Notes under the pieces: model-generated
Database searches by the model: none
The model's input: the letters and a program-made list of their open reading frames with translations, nothing else
Told to the model about the DNA's origin: nothing
Made by a program: the position numbers and the translations under genes
Part shown: in pieces, positions 1 through 11,359 of the stretch
Layout of the letters: each line of letters starts with the position of its first letter
Position numbering within the stretch: the first letter of the stretch is position 1
NCBI RefSeq assembly: GCF_000001735.4
Contig: NC_003071.7
Span: 2,677,001 to 2,741,000 of the forward strand
Length of the DNA stretch: 64,000 bases
DNA from: Arabidopsis thaliana
Taxonomy: Eukaryota; Streptophyta; Magnoliopsida; Brassicales; Brassicaceae
Direction of reading: 5' to 3'

Positions 1-1073
1 AGAACCTAATGAAAACAATTTAACATACATCAAATGATAACTCCGACAGTAATGCTCTAGGTCTTAATTAATAACTTACCTTGCTAACAACTACTGTTGG
101 TGAAGACGGGTCACTGAGATTCGCTTCATCATCAAAAGCCTCTACAAACCTCGGAGGAACAAGTCCAGGTAATGTGGTGTCCTTCAGATTTAGTAACCAA
201 AGATTTGGTTATTTCTCTATTTGACAAATAAGCGTTACAAATAGCATAATAGTATCACATACCTCCACGGCTTCATCTACAACTCTTGGAGTTTTAGCCT
301 CCTTCAACACTTCCTCTCCATCCCCACCAATTGTTTCATCCTGACCTCATTATATGGAGATGGATGTCCATCTATTAGTCTCACTCACAGCAAAGCAATC
401 AAAGGAGCGAAACGGATTTCAAAAACATTGTACGTACATTAGGTTTGCCATCTTCTATACGTTCAAAAGCAACTTCTTGTCTAACCTTGTCTTCCGGTGA
501 TTGTGGCAGTTCGATTCTGTACTCCTCCAACTGTTGTGACTCAGGAGCAACAACTTCTTCTTCACGATTACCACCAACACCTTTCGCAACGTCCTATAAG
601 ATAGCAAACCATACAAATTAGAAATAACATGTACGTACACTATAATTAGTAGTACCCGACGTACCTGATGGGACAAGGAAGATACATCATCTGACATTTT
701 GTCAATGCCTGGGTCAGACAGTATTTGTTTTAACTGCGGAAGGAGTTCTTCAAAGTTACCACCATCAAGAATGCCTTGTTCGGGCTGTTATGTCAAAATT
801 AAGAACATAAAGAACATAAAATATTCTGTACGTACAATAATGAAATACTAAGAACACAGGTTACCTGGTGAGTTGGTGATGGAACACGATCGACATTGTC
901 TTCCATTAGAGAGTTAGAGACATTTTGGTGTAACTTGGAAGAATCTTCATCAATCTCCGAGTTCCCTCCTATCTCCTTCGAAATCAAAACCATACACTAG
1001 GTCAGTAATTGTTCTTTATGTACGTACAATAAGGCAAAACTGTAACATGACTAGTACACGAGTGGGTTACATG
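1..1073 (-). pseudogene. DUF1985-type (Ulp1-MULE) gene, downstream acidic exons
   Basis: This is the downstream part of the gene whose DUF1985 end lies at 8671-10780; the CACTA element at 1074-8670 separates the halves. On the minus strand several short acidic exons can be read, for example around 940-860 and 710-665, ending in similar Pro/Ser-rich stretches finishing in His-Gln and followed by donors of the GTACGT or GTTACC type. The introns share a repeated GTACGTACAAT-like stretch, so the exon-intron unit seems to have been duplicated within the gene. In this family such linkers lead to a C-terminal Ulp1 (C48) SUMO-protease domain. That domain would lie beyond the left edge and is not visible, so its presence is inference. 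These genes are usually carried by Mutator-like elements in Arabidopsis relatives. The exact exon set is uncertain. Confidence 0.6.
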
Positions 1074-1600
1074 CACTACAAGAAAACAGGCGTTTACCGA
1101 CTACAACACTAGTCGTTTCATAGTCGTAAACAGAAATAATACGACTAATAGACGACTAACAAGAGTAGTCGTATATACATAGTCGCTAAGCAACATAGTC
1201 GTAAGTTAGTCGTAACTTTACGACTAACATACGACTACGAAACAGTCGGCACGGAATAGTCGTCTATTGGTCGTAATATTTGGCGACTATATAGCGACTT
1301 AAGTACGATTAATTTACCTGTTTATGGGGGATTATTCGTGTAGTCGTAAACTAGTCGTACTTCGATTGACGACTACTTTGCGACTAGATTACGATCATTT
1401 GTATTAAACTGTGGGCACTATTCTGGTTGTCGTATCTTAGTCACTAAATAATATACGACTAATGTACGACGTCTTTACGACTACCTAACGACTCTCTTAT
1501 ATTGTCAGACGATAGTCGTTAATATTGGTGACTATGGTACGACTATGGTACGACTATATAGCGACTATTGGACGACTATTTGGCGACGACATTTTGTGTC
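1074..1600. repeat. Left subterminal ACGACTA array of CACTA copy 1
   Basis: About 27 copies of CGACT/AGTCG, mostly within ACGACTA or TAGTCGTA, occur in both orientations at irregular spacing. In En/Spm, subterminal motifs of this kind bind the element-encoded TNPA protein; that the Transposase_24 protein here binds ACGACTA is inference. The array contains no gene. Confidence 0.85.
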
Positions 1601-1826
1601 GAAATAAGAATTTGGTCATATCTTGATTTCTTTGTTGGTTGTTTATTAATTATGAGAATTCGGTTTGTTTGTTGTTCTAAATGCTATAAAGTATAACTAA
1701 AACACATTTTTATTGAAAATCCTATCAAATACATAAAACACAACTTACACTTAAGGTTCAAAGTACTAAACACACACACAAACATTATTGTTCAAAGTTC
1801 AAGTGAAAAGGGACTGAAATCTAAAC

Positions 1827-4289
1827 CTATTGATCATTCTGTGGAGTAGCTGGTAGAGACTCTGTGGTTGTCGAAGATTTAGAGGCCATGAAGTCAAGGA
1901 ATTGCGGATCTGTTTGTCGGAGATACTTCTCCACTAAGGACAAGTGTTCGAGTTTGTCCTTTTGCTCAGCCGTGATTCGGGCAGTCTCAGCTTCACGCGC
2001 AGCAATCTCAGAATCACGCTTCTCATTGTAGGCTGCCTGCTCCTCAATCTTGCGTTGCGCTTCCTTCAGCCGTTCTTCTAAATCTAGGAAGGACGATGAT
2101 GATTGTCCAGGCAGATTGTAGTTGGCACAGCCTAATGTGTCTTCGAGACTGCCAAGTCCATAAGGATTGCCTCTGGAATCCCTTTCGGTGGACTGAAAAG
2201 AAATAAAGAAGAGATTAGTGAATGAATAACCAAAAACTCAAAGTCAACAGGTTTAGACTGCAACATTTTACCTGGAGAAAGATGGTTGTCAACTCCTCAT
2301 TTGTCAGCTCCCGAGGACGTGAAGTGCCATCAGACACAACAGAAGCTTCTGCCTCTAGCTGTGACAATCTATCTCTCACATTCTGCTCATAAGTTTGAGC
2401 AATCAACTCCGCCTTCCGATCAACATACGTACCATCCGACTTAGTATGAGTCTCGACAAACACCTCACCAATAGTGACTATTCTTCCCAATTTCTCCTCC
2501 TGCAGTGAAACCAACACAGCTCAAATACTCAAAAACTTACATGTGAGGTAACTGAAAGAGGTAAGAGAAAAACTTACCAATTCGTCTTGGATTTCCTGAA
2601 AAGACTTTGGCCCAGAGAAGTGGATGTGAGGACCGAGACCGTTACGGTCAGAGAGACGAGCTTTGGAATAGGTCCGACTCCGTTTTTGTGCTGGTTCGGT
2701 GTCCCAGTAAGCGCACATAACAGCCCACAGAGTTTCACCAATCCATGGAGGCTGCTCCCTAGTTCTCCTTGCGGTGCTAACCATGTCTTTCAAGCGCCGT
2801 TTACAGACCTCATTGAAGTAATACTACACAGTCCCTGTTATTAAGGGATCCCAACTGTGAGTTTTCTACAAAAAATTGTAGCTTGAGTTAGTGAAATTCA
2901 AAAGATTAAGCTCGAAAGTTAAGAAAGTAAGAGAGATGCATGACAGCTTACCGCAAACTCAAGAAATAACCTCTCTCTTTTATCCACTGGTACACATGAC
3001 CAGTTATAGTATGGAGCATTAAATTTTTGTGTAAAAATCCGAGTTATCTTTCTAACCAACTTTGATCCCCTGTCGCGAGTAAACCTCCAAAGACATGAAA
3101 CAATGAAAGATAAAAACATGTTTCATTAGTGAAACTACTCAACATAAAGAATAGCAAGCCTCCACAACAGAACACAAGAGAGCAAACCACCACAACAGAA
3201 CACAAGTATGCTAGACATGACCACTATGTTCTCAGAAGATATAGCAAGCGACCACAACAGAACAAGCCACCACAACAGAACACAAGTAAGCAAGCCACTA
3301 CAACAGAACAAACCGCCACAACAGAACACAAGAGAGTAAGCCACCACAACAGAACACAAGATAGCAAGCCACCACAACAAAACATAAGATAGCAAGCCAC
3401 CACAACAGAACACACCGCCACAACAGAACACAAGAGAGTAAGCCACCACAACAGAACACAAGCTCATCAAGACATGAGCTTTATGTTCACACAATAGCAA
3501 TCGACCAAAATCTAACACAAGCTCATCAAGACAGAGTATTACAGAAGCTAATCAAGACACAATCCACCACAATCTAACACAAGCAGATCAAGACAACAAG
3601 CTAATCAAGACACAACCTAACACAAGCTAATCATTGCTGCAACCTAAGACAAGCCACTCAAGACAACAAGCTAGAGGATCTCAACCTAACACAAGCTTCA
3701 TCATTGCTGCAACCTAACACAAACTAATACAGAATCTAAAACAAGCTAATAAGTTGAGGAAGAGCACATACCATTCAGTCTTCGGCTTGGGAATAGGAGA
3801 CAATACGGTGGTCCACATTTCCCTCCCGGGAACCATAAGTATGTCGGAGAGAGCCCTCGCCGAGTCTTCTTGTAGCTCCGACAATGATTGAGGAGCTCCG
3901 TCTTGAAAGTTGTTGCCCTGAGAAGATGGATGGCTGTGTCCCTGAGAGTTGGGATTTGGAGACTCCGGAGGCTCTTGGTATAGAGGATCTTCTGGCGGTG
4001 GATTAAACTGCGCCTCTTCAGATCGCGGCGGCAGCGGATCAACACGCTGAGTGGTGGAGCTCTGGAATAGTTGTTGCGGCGGCGGACAGTTGCGGTAGTG
4101 GGGAGATGACGTTGAGGCTCCAGCGGCTTGAGGCGGATGCGTCAGAGGAGCTTGAGGTGCCGCTGGAGTGAAGTCGTACTGCTGAGGCAGCGATGCTGGT
4201 CTTCCAACCGGTGTGGACCCTCCGGCTCTCTGTGTAACGTTGGGGGTCATCTTCCTCTTTCGTGAACCTCCACGACCGGCGATAGGCAT
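1827..4289 (-). pseudogene. Ptta/En/Spm (Transposase_24) protein gene, CACTA copy 1
   Basis: This is the second gene of the CACTA element, encoding a plant Ptta/En/Spm family protein, the presumed DNA-binding partner of the transposase. Exon 1 (4289 to about 3770) starts with ATG in a Gly/Arg/Lys-rich stretch, then a long Pro/Gln-rich region, and ends just after the motif PIPKPKTEW. Conserved exons follow at about 3095-2955 (RDRGSKLVRKIT), 2860-2580 (RREQPPW-like, then YWDTE and SKARLSDRNG), 2505-2275 and 2195-1827. The last is an E/K/R/Q-rich coiled coil ending in a stop at 1827-1829. A TAG replaces a Gln codon in exon 3 (near 2824) relative to copy 2, so the gene is broken. The large first intron carries a minisatellite (3150-3480). 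Exon borders are inferred from alignment with copy 2 and GT/AG signals. Confidence 0.85.
3150..3480. repeat. Minisatellite in Transposase_24 intron 1
   Basis: Tandem degenerate units built on CCACAACAGAACACAAG, mostly about 20-30 bp long, fill this stretch. They create long spurious Cys/Leu/Val-rich open frames on the minus strand and Gln/Thr-rich frames on the plus strand. These come from repeat periodicity, not from genes. The corresponding intron of CACTA copy 2 has a different expansion. Confidence 0.85.
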
Positions 4290-4640
4290 GGTTGAAAGAA
4301 GAAGAAGAAGAAAGAGAAGATCTTCAAGTTGAAGATAGATCGAATTAGAAGAAGAGGATAGATCGAATTAGAAGGAGATAGATCGAATTAGAAGATAGAT
4401 AGAGATCGAAGAACTTGAAGAAAGAGAAGATCTTGAAGAAGAAGAAGAAGAAGTTGAAGTTGAAGACGAAGAAGAAGTTGAAGAAGAAGAAGAGGTTAAC
4501 TTTGGATGAAATGAGAAGGGAATTGATCGAATTAGGGTTTTCTTTATACACGTAGTCGCAATGTAGTCGTATTTTAGTCACTATATTTCTTGGGTTTGGG
4601 CCGCAAAATAAGAAAGCCCAACAATAAAGACAATTGTCGC
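4290..4640. other. Inter-gene region of CACTA copy 1 with purine-rich tract
   Basis: This is a GAA/GAAGAA-rich tract (4297-4500) with four to five copies of GATCGAATTAGAAG-like sequence, lying upstream of the Transposase_24 start. It probably corresponds to the 5' UTR or promoter of that gene; copy 2 has the equivalent CTT-rich leader at 40020-40360. Phenylalanine-rich open frames here are low-complexity artefacts. Confidence 0.6.
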
Positions 4641-7600
4641 CTTATGTATTCTTAATTACGTACCTAGAATAAATGGCTCGTATTTATTGTATTTCCTAGA
4701 TGATAGAACGTCTACACCACCACCATGGCTTCACCGAGTGCCTCTACCAACCTTTGGGTCATACCACTTACACTTAAAAAGTGTGATTTTCAAATTGACG
4801 ATCCCCTCATACTCGAGTTCTATGATATCAGTTAAGGTACCGTAGAAATCCGCTTCATCAGATGAATCCACGTAATTTTCTCCTTAACACATACCCCATA
4901 GTTACATGTTTTTCGTCCAGCGCCATGATTTTTCGTATGAAACAAATATCCTCGTGTGAAATACATTGGCCAAGTTTTAACCTTGTTCAAAGGCCCATGC
5001 ACGATCTCTTGAACCCAAGTAGGAAATGGAGAAGTAGGGTTCCAATATGTTACCTACATAATAAATAAACAATATCAATATCAACATAATTTTAATGATC
5101 ACTTTTAAAAATTACTAAAATGATGTAGACTTACATATTCTTTAACCCATTGATAATATCCTTCAGCTCTTTTCGCGTAGAGTTCTTTTTTGGACAAAGT
5201 TGGATATTTCACAGAAAGAAAATCCTCGAACATACTATATTTACAACCGAAGATAAATAAATCAAAGTTATCATAATGAAAAATTTAAATTAAGGAGTGA
5301 TTTAAAATACCTCTCAAGTGGTTGAAAATAGTCACAATTTCTTAAAACATATGCATGTGCGCTTTGGTAGTCTTTCTCTGTAAGCCATTCTACGTGCATT
5401 TCACCACTTGGACGGCCGACTTGCATAAATATGTTAGGTACTCCAGGGACATGATATACAGGAACTTCTCCTTCATCAAATCTTGTTAACCTGATTCATG
5501 TAATTGATTTTAATTCTGAAGTATAGATTGCGAATCGTAAAATAAATAGTTATATTTACCTTGATTTTGTTTGTATATGATCGACAAAGTAGTTCTCTGA
5601 AAAATATGCAATCTCGTCATTGATATATGACTCAACAATTGATCCTGCCGCATATCTTTTGTTCTTTGCTTTTCCTTTCAACTTTTTGAAAAACCTCTCA
5701 AATGGGTACATCCACCGATATTGGACAGGGCCACCCATTTCAGCTTCGTATGGGAGATGGATAGGTAGATGTTCCATAACATCAAAAAATGATGGTGGAA
5801 AGATCTTTTCCAAGTTACAGATTATTAAAACTATGTTCTGTTTGAGAATTTGAACCCGAGTTTTCTGTAAAGTTCTCGAACATAAGTCCCGGAAAAATGC
5901 TCCAATCCCTAATATATATATATATATATATATATATGTTTAAGTTAAATCAGAGGTTTAAAAAAGTGTGGCAAATTAAAAAACATATATTGTACCTGAT
6001 AATGCAAGGTGGACATTCCGGTCAAGGAGTTCAGCAAAGATAAATGGCAGTAGTCGCTCCATAAAAACATGACAATCATGACTCTTCATGCCTGAAAACT
6101 TTCCATTCTCCATGTCTACACAAGTAGCCAAATCTTAAGAATAACCATCTGGGAATTTAACCTCATGTTTCACACATGATAATAAACTCTTTTTGGCTTC
6201 TTCGGTTAATGCATATGCTGGAAATGGAGCTTTACCCTGACTATCAATATGTAAGTCTGGCCGAGAACAAAAAATTTCAATATCCAATCTTGACATGATA
6301 TTATCTTTTGATTTACCCTTAACACTCATGAGAGTGTTCATGATGTTGTCAAGAAAATTCTTCTCTGTATGCATCACATCAATATTATGTCGAAGATTGA
6401 GGTCCTTCCAGTAAGACAACTCCCACAAGATGCTTTCCTTGTGCCAATTATGTTCTTTTCCATAGCCTGGCATCTTCTTTTCATGACCGTTCCCACCAAC
6501 GTCCTTCGTTTTTGCTTGATTTACATTAGCCAACCGCTCGTAATAAACTTGCTCCCCTGTCAAAGACTCAGGTGGATACTCGCTAGAAGCGTCTCTTCCC
6601 TTCAGAAAGTCTTTCTTGTTCCTACGGGATGGATGACCATGAGGAAGAAATCTACGATGACAATCAAACCAGCATGTCTTCCGTCCATTGGGTAGATAAA
6701 AAGACTTTGTACTTTCCATACAAATTGGACAAGACAATTTACCATGAGTAGTCCATCCTGATAACATGCTATACGCCGGAAAATCGCTTATCGTCCACAG
6801 TAGCATTGCTTTTAGATTAAAATTCTGACTCAATGATACATCGTATGCATCGACTCTTGTAGCTCCTCAATAAGAGGTTGGAGGAAGACATCAAGACTAG
6901 CTCGAGGATGGTTTGGCCCAAAATTCAAAATTGTAAGAAATAAGTACTCTGTATTCATGCACATACCAGGGGGTAAATTATATGGAGTCAGAATCACAGG
7001 CCATAACGAATGATTACGAGACATGCCAAAAGGATTGAACCCATCAGTACATAACCCGAGATAAACGTTACGAGGTTCTTCCGCAAACCGGGGATGTAAC
7101 TCTTGGAAATATCTCCACTCTGCCGCATCTGAAGGATGATTCATTTCTCCCTCCTTTGATTGGTGCTCCGCATGCCATCGCATTGCTGCAGCTGTCTTGT
7201 GGCTCTGATACATTCTTTTTAACCGGTCCCCAATAGGTAGATACCACATACGACTATATGGTACTTTGGTTCTTCGACGGTCATCTTTAGGCTTCCATCT
7301 TTGTGCGCCACAAAATCGACAATGATCTTCTTTTTCGGCTTCTTTTCAGAAAAGCATACAATTGTTCGAGCAAACATCAATCGTATGATATGGAAGTCCT
7401 AAATTGCGCATCAACTTTTCGGTTTGGTAATGTGAACTGGTAGCCTGGTTTCCTTCTGGTAAAAAATCTGTAAACATTTCGCAAACAGAATCCACCAACT
7501 TTTCACTCATATTATAATCCGCCTTGTTCTGCATGAGTCGAGATGCTAAGGATAACTGCGACTGGCCTTCACGACAACCATCGTACAATGGAGTATTTGC

Positions 7601-8131
7601 ACCTTCTAACAAGTCGTAGAATTTCTTTGAATGGTTACGGACCGGTTCTTCCATACTCTGATAACTACTATCCTGATGATAACTATCCTGATGATAATTA
7701 TCATCAAACCCCACGTTATAATTAAATGCATCGTTCACCATATCCACATATGGATTTTCTACAACATTACCCACTTCTTCAGGATTAGAACTAAAATACG
7801 TCCTATCCGTGTAACTAGCTCCTATATCCATATTCAATTCTTCTCCATGCTTCAACCAAACATAATAATCAGGCATAAATCCTTGACTAAACAAATGACT
7901 ACTAACTCTTCTATCTGAGATGATGTGTTTCTCATTCTTGCATACACTACAAGGACAATGAAATTTACCTCGACTACTCTGTACTATAGGCTGACTATTA
8001 GCGAATGTCATGAACTCCTCCACTCCTGCGATATATTCGGCTGACAAATTTCCCGTTACTTCATCAAATCTCTTGTACATCCAATCTCGATAGAAACCGG
8101 CTCCACCACTATAATTGAAGTTTCCCGCCAT
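4640..8131 (-). pseudogene. TNP2-like CACTA transposase, CACTA copy 1
   Basis: This is the transposase gene, starting with ATG at 8131 near the right terminus. In order it shows a Transposase-associated domain (8131 to about 7350, with the CPCSVC zinc-binding-like motif), the TNP2/Transposase_21 core (about 7280-6135), a DUF4218 region (about 6120-5320, split by introns) and a DUF4216 region (about 5060-4690). At least three lesions are visible. A Trp codon has become TGA (7346-7348), a small deletion shifts the frame near 6837, and a Ser codon has become TAA (6135-6137). The last acidic exon present in copy 2 (39258-39565) is missing, so the 3' end is deleted near 4650-4665. Unlike copy 2, this copy keeps the central catalytic region. 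Introns are inferred from copy 2. Confidence 0.9.
5912..5937. repeat. (AT)n microsatellite
   Basis: An uninterrupted AT dinucleotide run in an intron of the TNP2-like gene of CACTA copy 1. Confidence 0.95.
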
Positions 8132-8229
8132 TATAGCATAAACTAAACTTATATTTTTCTTTCGAAATCGTTTTTTTTTCTTTTGATTGTTGTTTTGATT
8201 TGTTGGTGAATGAGAATGAAGAGTGCCGT

Positions 8230-8670
8230 GGATTATATAGAGGATTTTTTACGACTATTATACGACTAAACCTTGTAGACGCTCAGAAATTAGGTGTACC
8301 TACCCAGCAACGCGGAAAACGTTTTCCAACCATATTATACGACAATTATGCGACTATGTTACGACAAAGGAAAAATAGTCGTATTATCGTCGCCGAATGT
8401 ACGACTATTGTCTGTAGTCGGATATGTAGTCGCTAAATTACGACTAAGTTACGACTACGTATTGTTCTCAGTAATGTTGTCGTCGGATAGTCGTAACTGG
8501 ACGACCATGTACCGACTAAATATCGTAGTCGCTAAAATACGACTATGTAACGACCAACTGTATTGTTGTCGTAAAGTCGTCGTCCAGCAGTCGTAAGTTA
8601 GTCGCAAAAATGGACGACTACAATGTTAGTCGCCTTTCGTAGTGTGTCGTTTGTCTGTTTTCTTGTAGTG
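8230..8670. repeat. Right subterminal ACGACTA array of CACTA copy 1
   Basis: Many copies of ACGACTA, TAGTCGTA and near variants in both orientations run from just upstream of the transposase start to the right terminal inverted repeat. They mirror the left array and overlap the expected promoter of the transposase gene. Confidence 0.85.
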
Positions 8671-10780
8671 ATGTTCAGGTGGTGATGCTTGACCCAAAAA
8701 TTTGTTTTCCATATCATAGTCAGAGACAGTATGGTGTTTTTTGGCTGAAACTTCACCATCCCCATCATTGTCTGGTACCTTCTGTGGAATATACACCAAT
8801 AGAAGGCGTTCCTAAGTATTTGGTTGTACGTACACTTGATAAAAACCTATTTTTAAATTTTATTTACACAAGGTACCTGCTGTAGACGTACCTCAACAGG
8901 AAGACTAACAGTTCCAGCCTTCTTGGGAGTATTATTCAACCTGGAAGATCTTCTTGGTACAAAATTATTTTATTTGATGGATTTCTTAAGCGATTTCTTC
9001 TGTACCTGTTCAGCTACCTGGTGAACCTTTTTGTTCACCTTCTCAAACTTTTTGGTCACCATCTCAACCTTCTCAGATGGTGAATCAGATTTGTGGGATG
9101 CTCGTGTTCCTTCTTCGTTTCGGTCCTGAGAATGTAGAGCAGCACGTATCTCTGGACGGACAAATTCTTTTAAATCTTCAAATTTATTATCCAAAAGTTG
9201 TTTTTGCCTCTTGAAGAAACGCCTCAATTCGACCACATACTTATCAAACGCTTCGTCTCCAGAACCATCACCACCACTGAGTCCACCTTCCCCATCATCA
9301 GAGTGGGTAATTTTCCTTTTTTTTGTTTTCAACAGAATCTGGCACCCGTCTTTGCCTCTTCAAAATAACTATATAAAACGGTTTAATCATGCATTACTAC
9401 TCTTGGAGGAACCTAATTCTGATATAAGTTATACGATGAAGAGAAATGGTTACCTCTCTCTCCTGTTATTGAGGGCCGGACTTGCTTCTTAGGCTCATCA
9501 TCGCCTCCAACCCACATTTTCTCATCCCACTCTTGCTCAGATTTCAACATCCTTAAAATGTTATCAACTCTTGGGTCCTGTTTTTCTTTCCTCCATACCA
9601 AAGATTTTGGGCAATCATTGTCTGCTGAGTCCACAATATATGTTATAACCACCTACATAGATAATCATTGTTAATTTCAGAGTGTATGTACTTCATCTTT
9701 TTATACCAATGTACGTACAACAACAATTGTACAAACCTGTTCAGCAGCCTCGCACGCAAATATGGTGGATGTCTTGATTGGACGCAGTTTGCAAAGGTTT
9801 TTAATAGCCCTCTCCGTAAAGACGGCGGTATCTTCTTCAGAAGGTAGGAGACTAGCAATAGACGGGATAGTTTCAAAAGCAAAGAGTTGGAGTCCAAGTG
9901 GGAAGCCATGGAGTGCATAAGATTGTTGCTTGCAACCATTCCGGAGTTTTTCAATGTCGGTCTCTCCTTCTTTGAAACTTGCGCAACGATCCAAAGTAAG
10001 GAGAAATGATGTCCTTCCCTAGGGATATTTGCAGAAGAAATCCAGGTTCTTCGTCAGCTCAACTGTCATCTCATTTGGTCTCAGGGGAGGAGACGTGTCA
10101 CATATTAGCACCTCAACCACAATAATAATTAGGGCGAGAGCTAATTTCTTCCATGGAGGCATGTCAGTTTCAGAAATCAATCTATCCCTTAAATCTTCAA
10201 CTGTTGGATTAACATTAGCAGATCCAAACAGAGTATTCCAAACTGTTTTTTCACCTGCCTTCCGCTGCATAAGCATAACAGTTTCTACAACACTATTTTT
10301 AGGATAGGTTCCACATTCCAAACCAGTTATACGTGCCCATTGTCTTAATCCTAACCTAATAGGATGACCACCGAATACCATCCACATCTCATAACATTTC
10401 TTTGTAACTAACTGACGACATATTAACCCAAGAACAAGTTTACCAGAAAAGATGCCTTGTTAGTAGGGATCCTAAAGAGGTCACCAAATGGAGACTCTAG
10501 AAGGAACGTCAATTCTGGTGTGTCCTTAAGCGCAGCTGCTATTTGACCAATGTACTCCGGTCTGGAGTACGCATTTATCTTCGCCTTGGTAGGGTAGTGG
10601 TCGAGTGCAAACAACCTCTGTGGTAATTCACCCGAATCCTTAGAAGTACTTCCTGAAACTTGATAAAACGAAGAAGTTCTTAACACGTACACTATATCCA
10701 AATACCAACTAAACATAAACTCGATATTCATATACACGTACACCGAAAATTTTATACTCAATCAACTGTTTTTGGCAGAA
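8671..10780 (-). pseudogene. DUF1985-domain gene, upstream half
   Basis: Minus-strand exons encode a DUF1985 domain. The first part (about 10640-10440) contains YSRPEYIGQI and SPFGDLFRIP; the second (10387 to about 9735) contains MWMVFGGHPIRLGLRQWARI. A linker (9652-9413) and a Lys/Glu-rich coiled-coil exon (about 9340-8970) follow, with further short acidic exons down to 8671. The DUF1985/Ulp1 architecture is typical of genes captured by Mutator-like elements in Arabidopsis relatives. The gene is dead. A one-base deletion shifts the frame near 10453, a Trp codon in the domain has become TAG (10019-10021), and CACTA copy 1 is inserted in an exon at 8671. Its continuation is at 1-1073. The true start and first exon, upstream of about 10650, are uncertain. 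Confidence 0.8.
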
Positions 10781-11359
10781 AACACTAAAACCCCTTTGTC
10801 ATTGAAAACTTTTGAGTTGAAATCTCTAAAATTAACCTAGATTTTGAATCAAAACATTCTCCAAACAAAGTTAGGGCAAACTAACCCAAATTTGTCGTCG
10901 CCGCCGATGACTCAATTAACATCCGAAACTCCTAGCCGCCGACTACTCTTCTTCATCTCCCCCGTTTGAGTTCTTCTATGAACATTTAATCGATAAACCC
11001 AAAAATCGTCTTATTGTTAGACACTTTAACACGAACTCGATCGAAATTTCCTCCACTTAAGCAAAGACTCGAACTTGAACAGAGCCTCAATCGGAATTGG
11101 GTTTAAGTTTCTTCGGAATTTCTCTGCGTCTTCGAAAACGGAATTCGTCGGAACTGTTCTGCGTTTCTCGAAGACAGTTTTTGATTTTATTTTAAGTTTT
11201 AAAATTATTTACTTACGTCTTTTGAAATAATTTTAAATATTTAAAATTATTTCTGTAACCAGAAAACAGTTCACAAAACTGAACCGGCTCCTTTAATTTC
11301 TCGTTCCAGGGCAAATTCGTCCATTTTGGGCCGAATGGCTAAAACTTGGTTGGCCCAGC
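10781..11359. other. Non-coding, probable 5' region of the DUF1985 element
   Basis: No open frame or repeat boundary is clear. The sequence is moderately GC-rich around 10890-11180, which would suit a leader or terminal region of the minus-strand DUF1985 element. I could not find a terminal inverted repeat partner. Confidence 0.4.

Larger units (their letters stand above)
1074..8670 (-). mobile_element. CACTA (En/Spm) DNA transposon, copy 1
   Basis: The element begins with CACTACAAGAAAACAG and ends with the exact inverted repeat CTGTTTTCTTGTAGTG. It is flanked by the 3-bp duplication ATG (1071-1073 and 8671-8673), as expected for this superfamily. Both ends carry dense subterminal arrays of the ACGACTA motif. 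Two minus-strand genes lie inside: a TNP2-type transposase starting close to the right end, then a Ptta/En/Spm (Transposase_24) protein. Both have disabling mutations, so the copy is not autonomous, although its termini look intact and could be mobilised in trans. It sits inside an exon of the DUF1985 gene. A sister copy is at 35870-43794 in the opposite orientation. Confidence 0.95.

Noticed and set aside
3150..3480. CRISPR-like regular repeats
   Set aside because: Units are degenerate and directly tandem with no unique spacers, in a plant transposon intron.
3135..3518. Long Cys/Leu/Val-rich minus-strand frames that look like membrane proteins
   Set aside because: They are the translation of the CACAACAGAACACAAG minisatellite in an intron; several frames are open at once, and copy 2 has no equivalent.
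4345..4581. Phe-rich minus-strand frame
   Set aside because: A product of the GAA-rich purine tract in the leader of the CACTA gene.
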